Below are positions 24,691-33,323 of a stretch of 64,000 nt of DNA, one piece after another. Both the position numbers and the translations under genes were made by a program. The notes under the pieces are model-generated. The model was not told the origin of the DNA. It did not search any database and saw only the letters and a list, made by a program, of their open reading frames with translations. The stretch is taken from the NCBI RefSeq assembly GCF_050753365.1, contig NZ_JBLZFY010000004.1, forward strand, positions 1-64,000, written 5' to 3'. How positions within the stretch are numbered: the stretch's first letter is position 1; every line of letters starts with the position of its first letter. The stretch is from Geminocystis sp050753365. GTDB taxonomy: Bacteria > Cyanobacteriota > Cyanobacteriia > Cyanobacteriales > Cyanobacteriaceae.

Positions 24691-27288
24691 TTAAGCAATT
24701 TTAAGACTCAATCTTTCGTCTTCGACATCGACTAAAATTGTATCTCCATCTTTAAATTCTCCCCTTAAAATCGCTTTGGCGATCGAAGTCTCTAAGTATC
24801 TTTGTATTGCTCGTTTTAAAGGTCTTGCACCATATACTGGATCATAACCGATGTCAGAGAGAAAATCGAGGGCTGGATCGGTCAATGTTAATGCCATTTT
24901 CTGCTCGTTTAAGCGGGATTCTAGGCGTTTTACTTGAATTTTGACGATATTTCTCAATTCCGATTTTTCAAGGCTATGGAAGATGATTATTTCATCGATA
25001 CGATTCAAAAATTCAGGACGGAAACTCGCCCTCATGGCTTCCATCACCCGACTACGCATCTCATCGTATTTCGAGTTATCTCCCGATACATCAAGGATAT
25101 ACTGCGAACCGATGTTACTGGTCATAATGATGATAGTATTGGTAAAATCAACGGTACGCCCTTGAGAATCAGTCAAGCGTCCATCATCCAAGATTTGCAA
25201 CATCACGTTAAACACGTCAGGATGAGCTTTTTCAATCTCATCGAATAATACCACAGAATAAGGGCGACGGCGGATGGCTTCGGTGAGTTGCCCTCCTTCT
25301 TCATAGCCAACATATCCCGGAGGCGCACCCATTAAACGAGAAACGGTGTGTTTTTCCATGTACTCTGACATATCTATCCGTACGATCGCCTCCTCCGTGT
25401 CAAAGAGAATTTGAGCTAAGGCTTTAGCTAACTCGGTTTTACCGACACCCGTAGGACCTAGAAAGATAAAACTGGCGGTAGGACGATTAGGATCGGCTAA
25501 ACCTGCACGAGAGCGTTGAATAGCGTCAGAAACGGCGATAACTGCCTCATTTTGTCCGATTACTCGCTCATGGAGTTGATCTTCAAGGTGTAATAATTTC
25601 TCTTTCTCAGATTCCACTAATTTACTAATAGGAATACCAGTCCATTTTGAGATGATTTCGGCTATGTCAGATTCGGTAACTTCTTCCCTTAAAAGAGATT
25701 TTCCGCTCGTCTGTTTTTCTGCTAATAATGCCTCTTTATCTTTTATTTGTCTTTGAATATCCGTTAGTTTTCCGTATCTTAATTCGGCAGCTTTATTATA
25801 GTCATAATCACGCTCGGCTTGTTGAATTTCGAGGTTAATTTTTTCGAGAGATTCTCTTAAATTACGAATTTGATCGATCGCTTCTTTTTCTCCCTGCCAC
25901 TGAGCATTAAAAGCGGATTGTTCTTCTTTTAAATTCGCTAATTCTTGCTCTAATTTTTCCCGTCTTTCAACAGATGCTTGATCTACCTCTTTTTTAAGAG
26001 ATAAACGTTCCATTTCTAGCTGTAAAATTTTTCGATCGACCTCATCTAATTCCTCTGGTTTGGAGGTAATTTCCATCTTTAATTTAGCGGCAGATTCATC
26101 CACTAAATCAATAGCTTTATCAGGTAAAAATCGATCGGTAATATAACGATTAGAAAGCATAGCGGCGGCAACCAAAGCACCATCGGCAATTTTTACCCCG
26201 TGATGGACTTCGTAGCGCTCTTTCAAACCGCGCAAAATTGAGATAGTATCGATTACATTGGGTTCATCTACGAAAACCGATTGAAAACGTCTCTCTAAGG
26301 CGGCATCCTTCTCGATATACTTGCGGTATTCATCGAGGGTAGTCGCACCGATACAACGCAATTCACCTCGTGCTAACATGGGTTTTAAAAGGTTTCCTGC
26401 ATCCATTGCCCCTTGAGTCGCACCAGCACCAACAACGGTATGTATCTCATCGATAAATAGAATAATATTGCCTTGAGAGTCGGTGACTTCCTTCAATACG
26501 GCTTTGAGTCTTTCTTCAAACTCCCCTCGATATTTTGCACCAGCAATCAACGCGCCCATGTCTAAGGCGATGAGGGTTCGATCGAGCAAAGATTCGGGTA
26601 CATCTCGGTTTATAATACGTTGGGCTAATCCTTCCACAATAGCAGTTTTACCTACCCCCGGTTCACCAATTAAGACGGGGTTGTTTTTGGTACGGCGGGA
26701 AAGGATTTGAATAGTACGGCGAACTTCATCATCTCTACCGATAACGGGATCGAGCTTACCAAGTTTGGCTAATTCGGTTAAATCTCGACCGTATTTCGTC
26801 AAAGATTCATATTTATTTTCTGGGTTTTGATCACTCACTTTTTGACTTCCTCTTATATCTTTAATAATGGATTTTAATTTATTTTCATCTAGGTTAAATT
26901 CTTGTAATAATTTCTTGCCAAAACGGTCATCTTGTGCATAGCCTAAGATGATATGTTCGATCGAAATAAAATCATCATCAAACTGTTTTTTATAATTATC
27001 AGCTCTATCGAAAAGGGTATCTAAACTTTTGCCTAAATAGACAGAATCACCGATGTTTTTAATCTTAGCTTGACGAGCAATAAATTCATCAACTTTATCT
27101 CTTAAACGAGCAACACTAACGTTAGCTTTATTAAAGATATTAACAGCTAATCCCTCTTGTTCTAAAAGAGATTTTAAGAGGTGTTCGCTTTCGATTTGTT
27201 GATGTTGATTTTGTTTAGCAATATCGGGAGTTTTGACTATAGCCTCCCATGCCTTTTCAGTAAATTGTTGGGGGTTTGTTGGTTGCAT
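24691..27288 (-). CDS. clpB: ATP-dependent chaperone ClpB
   Basis: A hexameric AAA+ disaggregase of 865 aa that works with DnaK to rescue aggregated proteins. In order: Clp N-domain (FTEKAWEAIVKTPDIAKQ, IESEHLLKSLLEQEG), NBD1 with GEPGVGKT at about residue 207, a long coiled-coil middle domain (~410-530), NBD2 with GPTGVGKT at about residue 610, and the C-terminal small domain. The middle domain separates it from ClpA/ClpC. The MQPTNPQQFTEKAWEAI start resembles the heat-inducible cyanobacterial ClpB1. No CIRCE element was seen upstream. Confidence 0.96.
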   Translation of the reverse strand: MQPTNPQQFTEKAWEAIVKTPDIAKQNQHQQIESEHLLKSLLEQEGLAVNIFNKANVSVARLRDKVDEFIARQAKIKNIGDSVYLGKSLDTLFDRADNYKKQFDDDFISIEHIILGYAQDDRFGKKLLQEFNLDENKLKSIIKDIRGSQKVSDQNPENKYESLTKYGRDLTELAKLGKLDPVIGRDDEVRRTIQILSRRTKNNPVLIGEPGVGKTAIVEGLAQRIINRDVPESLLDRTLIALDMGALIAGAKYRGEFEERLKAVLKEVTDSQGNIILFIDEIHTVVGAGATQGAMDAGNLLKPMLARGELRCIGATTLDEYRKYIEKDAALERRFQSVFVDEPNVIDTISILRGLKERYEVHHGVKIADGALVAAAMLSNRYITDRFLPDKAIDLVDESAAKLKMEITSKPEELDEVDRKILQLEMERLSLKKEVDQASVERREKLEQELANLKEEQSAFNAQWQGEKEAIDQIRNLRESLEKINLEIQQAERDYDYNKAAELRYGKLTDIQRQIKDKEALLAEKQTSGKSLLREEVTESDIAEIISKWTGIPISKLVESEKEKLLHLEDQLHERVIGQNEAVIAVSDAIQRSRAGLADPNRPTASFIFLGPTGVGKTELAKALAQILFDTEEAIVRIDMSEYMEKHTVSRLMGAPPGYVGYEEGGQLTEAIRRRPYSVVLFDEIEKAHPDVFNVMLQILDDGRLTDSQGRTVDFTNTIIIMTSNIGSQYILDVSGDNSKYDEMRSRVMEAMRASFRPEFLNRIDEIIIFHSLEKSELRNIVKIQVKRLESRLNEQKMALTLTDPALDFLSDIGYDPVYGARPLKRAIQRYLETSIAKAILRGEFKDGDTILVDVEDERLSLKIA

Positions 27289-27625
27289 TTTACTCTAAAA
27301 TTAAACGAATAAACAATAAATATAAGTAATAAAAATAATTAGACAATATGGACTTTTACTTCATTAATTGTAATGTTTTAAAGTCTATCAATTATTATAG
27401 ATTGTTTAAAAGTAAAAAAAGGGGGAGGAATACCCTACTTCTTGAGTCGTGATTTAATCACTATAGCTTTTTTGTTACTGTTCATTCTAACCTACTTGTA
27501 TATCGGTTTTAAATCAAGATTATCGTACACAAAATGAGTTTCTTAAAGACTTAGCGAATGAACTTTATCAATGTATTTCCCTAAATCCTCCCTCAAATCT
27601 TTCCTTGTTGAGTATTGCCCATGTG
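27289..27625. other. Intergenic region between clpB promoter side and DUF29 island
   Basis: About 335 bp, AT-rich next to clpB. It contains no long ORF, no CIRCE palindrome (TTAGCACTC-N9-GAGTGCTAA) and no strong hairpin. Nothing specific was recognised apart from the presumptive clpB promoter near 27290-27400. Confidence 0.4.
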
Positions 27626-28090
27626 TTAATTATTATTTATTGAAGGAAACCAATTTTCATCTAATAATTGTTCTAAAGTATATGGACATTGATTGGGAAA
27701 GGTATTTAAGCGACTTTTTCTTTTAACATATTTCAAAGCATCTTGATAAATACTAATTAGTTCTTGTTGAAGATGATTGTATAAATTAGTTGTTAAAGAT
27801 TTTCTTAACTGAGTACGAAAAGCCGTAATCTCTGCCTCCCAATGAGCCGAATTAAACTCATACTCCGATTCCCAATACTCAAGCAAAAGAAGATGTTTAA
27901 TAATTTGTTCTAACAAACTTTCTACCTTGTTTTTTCTCTCTCTACCCAAATCATCTAATTCCTCTATTAAATTTTCTAAGTCTAATTGATTAAACTTTTT
28001 TTCTTTTAATAATTTTACCGTTTCTTGTATCCATAAATAATCATCTATTTCATATAATTCTTTTAAATTAACTTTTCCAATTACTTTCAT
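27626..28090 (-). CDS. DUF29 family protein, copy 1
   Basis: A 154-aa protein of the DUF29 family, which is widespread and multicopy in cyanobacteria with no known function. ATG 28090 is chosen because every paralogue starts there (MKVIGKVNLKELYEIDDYLW) after an AATTACCTC... leader, i.e. a ribosome-binding site with GAAGTAATT upstream. Key conserved parts are LDLENLIEELDDLGRERKNK, LLEQIIKHLLLLEYW, and the C-terminal CPYTLEQLLDENWFP. It appears all-helical and soluble. It is divergent from brnTA copy 1. Confidence 0.9.
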   Translation of the reverse strand: MKVIGKVNLKELYEIDDYLWIQETVKLLKEKKFNQLDLENLIEELDDLGRERKNKVESLLEQIIKHLLLLEYWESEYEFNSAHWEAEITAFRTQLRKSLTTNLYNHLQQELISIYQDALKYVKRKSRLNTFPNQCPYTLEQLLDENWFPSINNN

Positions 28091-28240
28091 AATTACTTCT
28101 TTCTCTCGATCGATCAAACTCTTTACACTTAATTATATAACCTCGATCGAATCTTTCGTTTATTATATCGAACTCCCTATAACCTCGATCGAACAGCGTT
28201 CAGCGATCGCACCTCTGTTCTTTGAGAAAAGCATTTTTTT
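28091..28240. repeat. Mosaic CGATCG-anchored spacer repeats
   Basis: This spacer contains several CGATCGAA(C/T) units separated by recurring modules such as TTTATTATATCGAACTC and CCTATAACCTCGATCGAAC. The same modules are reshuffled in most spacers from here to ~36 kb. A canonical HIP1 octamer, GCGATCGC, is present near 28203. Confidence 0.65.
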
Positions 28241-28246
28241 AAGACA

Positions 28247-28263
28247 AATGATTTAAAATCATT
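28247..28263. promoter_or_regulatory. Palindrome upstream of brnT copy 1, probable operator
   Basis: AATGATTT-A-AAATCATT has perfect 8-bp arms around one base. It sits 34 bp upstream of the brnT ATG, with a TATAAT box (28274-28279) between. The identical palindrome precedes brnT copy 2. BrnT-BrnA complexes repress their own promoters in characterised systems, so this is the likely operator. Confidence 0.6.
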
Positions 28264-28296
28264 AAATTATATGTATAATTTTTATGGTAAGATAAT

Positions 28297-28575
28297 ATGG
28301 GTTCAACGTTCGATTGGGATAGTGAAACAAATGCAAATAACAAAATAAAACATGGTATTGACTTTGAAACCGCTCAATATGCTTTTTTCGATCCCCATCG
28401 TTTAATTATCCATGATGCTAAACACAGCGAAATTGAAGAACGTTGGTTTTGTATTGGGAAGGTTGAGAACCGTCTTTTAACGGTGCGTTTTACTTATCGT
28501 AATGGAATAATTCGTATATTTGGTGCTGCACAATGGCGTAAATGGAGGAAATTTTATGAAAAACACAACACCTGA
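28297..28575 (+). CDS. brnT: BrnT toxin, copy 1
   Basis: A 92-aa BrnT ribonuclease toxin (RelE-like fold). Family blocks are FDWDSETNANNKIKHGIDFE, RLIIHDAKHSEIEERWFCIG, LTVRFTYRNGIIRIFGAAQW and RKWRKFYE. Its 3' end overlaps the brnA start by 20 bp. It differs at only a few residues from copy 2, 6.5 kb away. Confidence 0.92.
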   Translation: MGSTFDWDSETNANNKIKHGIDFETAQYAFFDPHRLIIHDAKHSEIEERWFCIGKVENRLLTVRFTYRNGIIRIFGAAQWRKWRKFYEKHNT

Positions 28576-28789
28576 TCCCACATATCCTATTGGTGATGTT
28601 ACAATCGTAACGGATTTTTTGCCTCCACCAGAGCAGTTAGTGCCGAAAAAAAATACTGTAAGAATAACAATGGAGTTTACAAAAGAAAGTATTGACTTTT
28701 TTAAACGTGAAGCTCAACAGCACAATGCTTCTTATCAGGCAATGATTCGTAATCTTGTTGATTTTTATTCCAAACAACAACAAAAATAA
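28556..28789 (+). CDS. brnA: BrnA antitoxin, copy 1
   Basis: A 77-aa antitoxin. ATG 28556 is preferred to the longer frame because GGAGG precedes it by eight bases inside the end of brnT. The C-terminal half is a ribbon-helix-helix-like DNA-binding segment (VRITMEFTKESIDFFKREAQ, ASYQAMIRNLVDFY). It neutralises BrnT and probably binds the upstream palindrome. Confidence 0.9.
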   Translation: MKNTTPDPTYPIGDVTIVTDFLPPPEQLVPKKNTVRITMEFTKESIDFFKREAQQHNASYQAMIRNLVDFYSKQQQK

Positions 28790-28883
28790 TTCTTATCGAT
28801 CGAACTCTTTTAACTCATTATATGACCTTGATCGAATCCTCGCCAAATGATCAAAACTTTCCTTCTTTAGTCTTGTTTATGTG

Positions 28884-29245
28884 TTAATTGTGATTCATCG
28901 GAGGAAACCAATCTTCATCTAATAATTGATCTAAACTATAAGGACACTGCTTAGGAAAAGTATTAATGCCCGATTTATCTATAACATATTTACGAGCTTT
29001 TCTATAAATTAAGACCCTATTTTCCCCTAAATAATTGTAAAAATTTTTTGTCATTCGATCGTTAATTTGATCACGAAAACTGGTAACTTCTGAACACCAA
29101 TGGTGATCATTTCTGTCTCTTTCTTCTTCCCAGTATTGAATTAATAATAAATGTCTAATAATTTGTTCTAAAAGACTTTGTAATGCTAATTTATCTCGTC
29201 TCGCCAAACTTTCTTACTCCTTAATTAAATTTTTTCAATCAATTA
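28884..29245 (-). pseudogene. DUF29 family gene, copy 2, 5'-truncated
   Basis: The open part (from ~29207) is a normal DUF29 C-terminal two-thirds (LLEQIIRHLLLIQYWEEERD, CPYSLDQLLDEDWFPP). Upstream the homology continues only to NLIKE-stop-ESLARRD, where intact copies read NLIEELESLARRD, and then ends just before the 3' end of copy 3. The first ~40 codons and promoter are missing and a stop interrupts the rest. This pattern suggests deletion by recombination between neighbouring copies. Confidence 0.8.
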
Positions 29246-29257
29246 ACTTTTTTTAGT

Positions 29258-29719
29258 TTATAACTCAGGAAACCAGTCTTCATTTAGCAAGTGATCTAAA
29301 GTATAAGGGCATTCTACGGGGAAAATATCAAGTCCAGACCTAGCTTTTACATATTCTCTGGCATTTTCATAGATATGATCGATCTGATCGTTTAAGTAAT
29401 TATAAAAATTTTCTGTAATACGTCTATTAGTTTCAATACGATAATGAGTAATTTCTGCTTTTAAATCACGATAATTTTGTCCTCTATCTTTTTTGTCATG
29501 GCAATAATTTAATAATAATAAATATCTAATAATATTTTGCAATAAATCACTGATATTGAATTTTATTTCATTAGCTGTACTTTCTAATTCGTCAATTAAA
29601 TTTTCTAAATCTATTTGATCAAGCTGTTTTTTCTTTAGTAATTTTACCGTTTCTTGTATCCATAAATATTCGTCGATTTCGTATAATTCTTTTAAGTCAA
29701 CTTTTTCTATTACTTTCAT
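29258..29719 (-). CDS. DUF29 family protein, copy 3
   Basis: A 153-aa intact DUF29 paralogue (MKVIEKVDLKELYEIDEYLW, LDQIDLENLIDELES, CPYTLDHLLNEDWFPEL). Its middle is more divergent than in the other copies (NYCHDKKDRGQNYRDLKAEI). It has the conserved GAGGTAATT-ATG leader. No catalytic residues can be proposed from one genome. Confidence 0.9.
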   Translation of the reverse strand: MKVIEKVDLKELYEIDEYLWIQETVKLLKKKQLDQIDLENLIDELESTANEIKFNISDLLQNIIRYLLLLNYCHDKKDRGQNYRDLKAEITHYRIETNRRITENFYNYLNDQIDHIYENAREYVKARSGLDIFPVECPYTLDHLLNEDWFPEL

Positions 29720-29799
29720 AATTACCTCTTTCTCTCCATTGATCGAACCTTTCGTTTATTATATCGAACTCCCTATAACCTCGATCAAGAAGATGAAAT

Positions 29800-30255
29800 T
29801 TAGATTTCAGGAAACCAAGTTTTATCTAATAGTTGATCTAAATTATAAGGACATTCTGAAGGAAAAATATTTATTCCCGATTTATCTACTACATAATCGT
29901 AAGCATCTATATATGTATCTTCTAAATTGTTTTGTAAGTAATTATAAAAGTTCGTGGTTATTTTTTTATTAATTTGACTCCGAAAACTGGTAACTTCTGA
30001 ACGCCAATGACGATAATTTTTGTCTCTTTCATTATCCCAATATTGAATTAATAATAAATGTCTAATAATTTGCTCTAATAAATTTCTTATTGCTAACTTA
30101 TCCCGTCTTGCCAAACTTTCTAACTCCTCAATTAAATTTTCTAAGTCTAATTCATTAAACTTTCTTTCTTTCAATAAATCAATAGTTTCTTCTAACCACA
30201 AATGATCATCGATTTCATATAATTTTTTTAAATCAATTTTTTCTATTACTCTCAT
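29800..30255 (-). CDS. DUF29 family protein, copy 4
   Basis: A 151-aa DUF29 paralogue starting at ATG 30255 (MRVIEKIDLKKLYEIDDHLW), preceded by GAGGTAATT. A longer upstream reading frame exists but runs through repeat DNA and is not conserved among copies. The LARRDKLAIRNLLEQIIRHL block is almost identical to that of truncated copy 2. Confidence 0.9.
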   Translation of the reverse strand: MRVIEKIDLKKLYEIDDHLWLEETIDLLKERKFNELDLENLIEELESLARRDKLAIRNLLEQIIRHLLLIQYWDNERDKNYRHWRSEVTSFRSQINKKITTNFYNYLQNNLEDTYIDAYDYVVDKSGINIFPSECPYNLDQLLDKTWFPEI

Positions 30256-30402
30256 AATTACCTCTTTATGTCGATCGAACTGAACTCTTTTAATCATTAT
30301 AATCGATCGAACCTCCTCAGACGATCGAACCTTCTTTGTCATTGCGAGACACGAAGCAATCTCTCATATAGATCGAACAGTGCCACTTTTGGTGATCAAA
30401 CT
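30256..30402. repeat. CGATCG mosaic plus REP-like repeat
   Basis: Contains AATCGATCGAACC, CTCAGACGATCGAACCTTCT, then a REP-like copy at 30337-30368 (TGTCATTGCGAGACACGAAG...). The CTCAGACGATCGAACC-TTCTTTGTCATTGCGAG junction recurs at ~31450 and ~32402. Confidence 0.7.
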
Positions 30403-30624
30403 CTAATGATTTATTAATTCCAAATTTTTCATCGGCTTTGGTAAAGGCTTATTCCTTGCTTGATAGTCTTCAATTAATAAGTCTAAAACCTCTTGACCAT
30501 TTTTCAAGGCTTCTTCATAGCTATCCCCGTGAGTATGAGCATAAGGACCAAATTCGGGTAAACTAACAATATATTTTTGATCTTCATTTAACCATTGAAT
30601 AAGAATACTATATTTATAGTTCAT
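30403..30624 (-). CDS. hicB: HicB-family antitoxin (type 1)
   Basis: A 73-aa HicB-like protein with a partial RNase H fold: YSILIQWLNEDQKYIVSLPE, FGPYAHTHGDSYEEALKNGQ and then EVLDLLIEDY. It lies four bases after the hicA stop on the same strand and should neutralise HicA. Confidence 0.88.
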   Translation of the reverse strand: MNYKYSILIQWLNEDQKYIVSLPEFGPYAHTHGDSYEEALKNGQEVLDLLIEDYQARNKPLPKPMKNLELINH

Positions 30625-30628
30625 AGAT

Positions 30629-30835
30629 TTACTCCTGTATATTTTCTAAATCTTTAAGCGCATTTTTTACATCTTTTTCTTGATAACGGTTAGCATCAGC
30701 ACCATCTTTCCCAGAAAGAGTTAAGCTATTTTCTAAAAGAGGATGATTCCACACCGTATGACTTCCCTTACCTGAACGATAAGTAAACCCTGCCTTGAGT
30801 AACATAGATTTAAGTTCTCTAATTTTTTTCGGCAC
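30629..30835 (-). CDS. hicA: HicA-family mRNA interferase toxin (type 1)
   Basis: A 68-aa protein with the dsRBD-like HicA fold and the catalytic histidine in GSHTVWNHP. Other features are KIRELKSMLLKAGFTYRSGK and the C-terminal helix. It precedes hicB in the order typical of HicAB. It is distinct from the second HicA at 35478. Confidence 0.9.
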   Translation of the reverse strand: MPKKIRELKSMLLKAGFTYRSGKGSHTVWNHPLLENSLTLSGKDGADANRYQEKDVKNALKDLENIQE

Positions 30836-30928
30836 TTTTAAAAGTTTCTCCCTGAAATTATCGATCGAACTTTTCCTTTATTATATCGAACCTTTATAAG
30901 CACAAATTCCACTAACCTCGAACCTTTC

Positions 30929-31396
30929 TCATTCATTGTTATTCACTGGAGGAAACCAATCCTCATCTAGTAATTGATCTAAAGTATAAGGACACTCTAA
31001 GGGGAAAGTATCTAACCTTGATTTAGCTTTTACATATTTTCTGGCATTTTGATAAATCTTGTTAATATTTTCTCCTAAATAATTGTAAAAATTTTTAGTC
31101 ATTCGATCATTAATTTGATCACGAAAACTAATAACTTCTGATTCCCAATGTGCATAATTTCTTTCTCTTTCATTATCCCAGTATTGAATTAATAATAAAT
31201 GTCTAATTATTTGCTGTAAAAGACTCTTTACTGTGTATTTTTTTTCGCTACCCAAATCCTCTAACTCCTCAATTAAATTACTTAAGTCTAATTCATTAAA
31301 CTGTTTTTCTTTTAATAATTTTACCGTTTCTTGTATCCATAAATAATCATCGATTTCGTATAATTGTTTTAAATCAACTTTTTCTATTACTCTCAT
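30929..31396 (-). CDS. DUF29 family protein, copy 5
   Basis: A 155-aa DUF29 paralogue from ATG 31396 (MRVIEKVDLKQLYEIDDYLW), with ribosome-binding GAGGTAATT. The middle ERNYAHWESEVISFRDQIND and MTKNFYNYLGENINKIYQNA are close to copies 2 and 4. C-terminus CPYTLDQLLDEDWFPP. Confidence 0.9.
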   Translation of the reverse strand: MRVIEKVDLKQLYEIDDYLWIQETVKLLKEKQFNELDLSNLIEELEDLGSEKKYTVKSLLQQIIRHLLLIQYWDNERERNYAHWESEVISFRDQINDRMTKNFYNYLGENINKIYQNARKYVKAKSRLDTFPLECPYTLDQLLDEDWFPPVNNNE

Positions 31397-31683
31397 AATT
31401 ACCTCTTTCTCTCCATCGAACTTTCCTCTCATTATAATCGATCGAACCCCCTCAGACGATCGAACCTTCTTTGTCATTGCGAGGCACGAAGCAATCTCTC
31501 ATATTGATCGAACTTTTCCTTTATTATATCGAACTCCCTATAACCCCGATCGAACCCTCATCACCTCGATCGCTCAGCGCCACTTTCAGTGATCGAACTC
31601 TTTTTACTCATTAAAATTGATCGAACTCTTTACACTTAATTATATATATTTCTCTCTCATTTATTGCTAATGTTAAATATTAA
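31397..31683. repeat. CGATCG mosaic spacer with REP-like repeat
   Basis: ~290 bp without a gene. Modules seen: CATTATAATCGATCGAACCC, CTCAGACGATCGAACCTTCT, a REP-like copy from 31472, CTTTATTATATCGAACTCCC, and CAGCGCCACTTTCAGTGATC. The order differs from that of other island spacers, so they look assembled from interchangeable parts. Confidence 0.7.
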
Positions 31684-32085
31684 TTATTTTTCCTGCCAAT
31701 CTTCCCATAATAACCCTTCTATTCTTGCAAATTCTCTAGTATTATGAGTAACCAGAATAAGATTATTCGCCATAGCGATCGATGCAATTAATAAATCGTT
31801 TCCACCGATAGGAGTTCCTTTTTTTTCCAAAAAAGCTCTTATAATGCCATATTGTTGAGCAGACTTATCATCAAAATCAAGGGAGGTAAATTTATCTAAA
31901 AAAAGTTTTTGATTCGACAAATTTTTGGAAGGATTATTACTTTTATTTGCACCGTAAAATAATTCAGCTTTTACAATGGAACAAATAAAAATATCTTTAA
32001 CTGCTATAGTTTTTAATCTTTCAATAATTAAGGGTGATTTTTGATTCAAATATCTGACAATCACATTGGTATCTAACAAATACAT
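31684..32085 (-). CDS. vapC: VapC-type PIN-domain toxin
   Basis: A 133-aa PIN nuclease: MYLLDTNVIVRYLNQKSP (first D), SIVKAELFYGANKS (E), the loop PIGGNDLLIASIAMANNLIL (D) and VTHNTREFARIEGL with the final acidic region replaced by N/T-R-E as in many VapC. It is encoded after a small antitoxin gene on the same strand. Confidence 0.9.
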   Translation of the reverse strand: MYLLDTNVIVRYLNQKSPLIIERLKTIAVKDIFICSIVKAELFYGANKSNNPSKNLSNQKLFLDKFTSLDFDDKSAQQYGIIRAFLEKKGTPIGGNDLLIASIAMANNLILVTHNTREFARIEGLLWEDWQEK

Positions 32086-32123
32086 AACATCATTAAATTC
32101 AGTTATTTTTCCACAAATTAAAA

Positions 32124-32348
32124 TTATATATCATCAATAATAATCGGCTCATCAGCACATATACCTGCCGTTTTATCAAAAAAATCTTCACTCCATCCTA
32201 ATTCTTCAGGAGTTTTAGTGATATTTTTATTTATATAATCTTCCACAATTAATTTAATTTCTTCTCCTAGAGAAATACCTTTTATTTTTGCAATAATTTC
32301 TAGTTTATTAATTAAAACAGGTTCTATATTATTTAAAACAATATTCAT
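32124..32348 (-). CDS. vapB: VapB/FitA-like antitoxin
   Basis: A 74-aa protein with an N-terminal ribbon-helix-helix-like segment (LINKLEIIAKIKGISLGEEI then KLIVEDYI) and an acidic tail (GWSEDFFDKTAGICADEP). It lies 38 bp before the PIN gene and is the likely cognate antitoxin. Confidence 0.8.
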   Translation of the reverse strand: MNIVLNNIEPVLINKLEIIAKIKGISLGEEIKLIVEDYINKNITKTPEELGWSEDFFDKTAGICADEPIIIDDI

Positions 32349-32566
32349 ATTATAATTATCCTCTTACAATGACTCTTTTAATTTATTATAATCGATCGAA
32401 CCCCCTCAGACGATCGAACCTTCTTTGTCATTGCGAGGCACGAAGCAATCTCTCATATCGATCGAACTTTTCCTTTATTATATAGAACTCTTATAAACTC
32501 GATCGCGCAGCGCCGCTTTTAGCGATCGAACAGCATCACTTTCAGTGATCACACTTTTCCAAAACC
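32349..32566. repeat. CGATCG mosaic spacer with REP-like repeat
   Basis: ~220 bp built from CTCAGACGATCGAACCTTCT, a REP-like copy at 32426-32457, CTTTTCCTTTATTATAT, and GATCGCGCAGCGCCGCTTTT with a following TTAGCGATCG. The last pieces form CAGCGC...GCGATCG-type partial palindromes. Confidence 0.7.
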
Positions 32567-32764
32567 TCAAGCCACAACCTGTTCAAAAGAAAAATTTAAT
32601 ACATCAGTTCTTTCTTGAGCGTGTTCAAGGGTAATAGCACAAATATTTCCTTCTATATCAATATCAATGAGAGTATTATCATCTAAATCCTTCGTTTCGA
32701 TAATTTCCATTGCTTTTAATTCAATATAAAGAGTATCAGTATCCGCAAAATATTTTATCTTCAT
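32567..32764 (-). CDS. DUF2283 family protein
   Basis: A 65-aa protein typical of DUF2283: MKIKYFADTDTLYIELKAME, DNTLIDIDIEGNICAITLEH and then AQERTDV. Its start overlaps the end of the upstream DUF4258-like gene by four bases. The DUF2283/DUF4258 pairing is frequent in cyanobacteria and resembles a toxin-antitoxin layout, but that role is not established. Confidence 0.85.
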   Translation of the reverse strand: MKIKYFADTDTLYIELKAMEIIETKDLDDNTLIDIDIEGNICAITLEHAQERTDVLNFSFEQVVA

Positions 32765-32997
32765 GGTTTAAAACTACGATCGAAAAAAGCATTATGTACA
32801 GTTTCTCCATCTGGTAAAAGAATTACACGCAAATATTTATTTTCCATTTCTGGAATAACTGCCCACAATTTTATTCTACCATCGGCTTGAATTTCTTGTT
32901 TAATAGGATTAGCTATAACATTTTCTATCCATTCTAATTTGATAATTTTTCTATCTTCTCTTTGTCTAGTTGTTAAAAAATACTGAGTAAACTTCAT
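32761..32997 (-). CDS. DUF4258-like small protein paired with DUF2283
   Basis: A 78-aa protein from ATG 32997 (MKFTQYFLTTRQREDRKIIK); a longer start at 33024 is not favoured. It contains LEWIENVIANPIKQEIQADG, RIKLWAVIPEMENKYLRVIL and LPDGETVHNAFFDRSF. The small basic beta-rich fold resembles RelE/BrnT-like toxins, and it is coupled to DUF2283 by an ATGA overlap. Confidence 0.75.
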   Translation of the reverse strand: MKFTQYFLTTRQREDRKIIKLEWIENVIANPIKQEIQADGRIKLWAVIPEMENKYLRVILLPDGETVHNAFFDRSFKP

Positions 32998-33323
32998 TTT
33001 TTGAATATTATGCAGTATTAGCATATATTACCTAAAAATGAATCTAATCGATCGAACTCTCACCACCACGATCAACCCCTTTCCCTGTCATTGCGAGGAA
33101 ACGAAGCAATCTCCTATATCGATCGAACCCTTTTAATCATTATATTACCTCGATCGAACTTTTCCTTGATTATACCAACTATTTTGTCATTGCGAGGTAC
33201 GAAGCAATCTCCCATATCGATCGAACTTTCCCTTTATTATATCGAACTCTTATCACCTCGATCGAACAGTGCTACTTTTAGCGATCGAAATCGCACCTTT
33301 TCTTCTTGTATTTTATTTATATA
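32998..33323. repeat. CGATCG mosaic spacer with two REP-like repeats
   Basis: ~325 bp without a credible gene. It holds two REP-like copies in the same direction (33086-33113 and 33185-33214), CGATCGAACTTTTCCTTGAT, CCTTTATTATATCGAACTCT and AGCGATCG units. ORFs across it are only translations of the repeat (CHCEETKQSP-like peptides). Confidence 0.7.

Noticed and set aside
24934..25248. 104-aa and 74-aa ORFs inside clpB
   Set aside because: Antisense shadows of a strongly conserved gene.
27289..27625. CIRCE element upstream of clpB
   Set aside because: No TTAGCACTC-N9-GAGTGCTAA palindrome could be found.
29739..29972. 77-aa plus-strand ORF
   Set aside because: Runs across spacer repeats and antisense to DUF29 copy 4.
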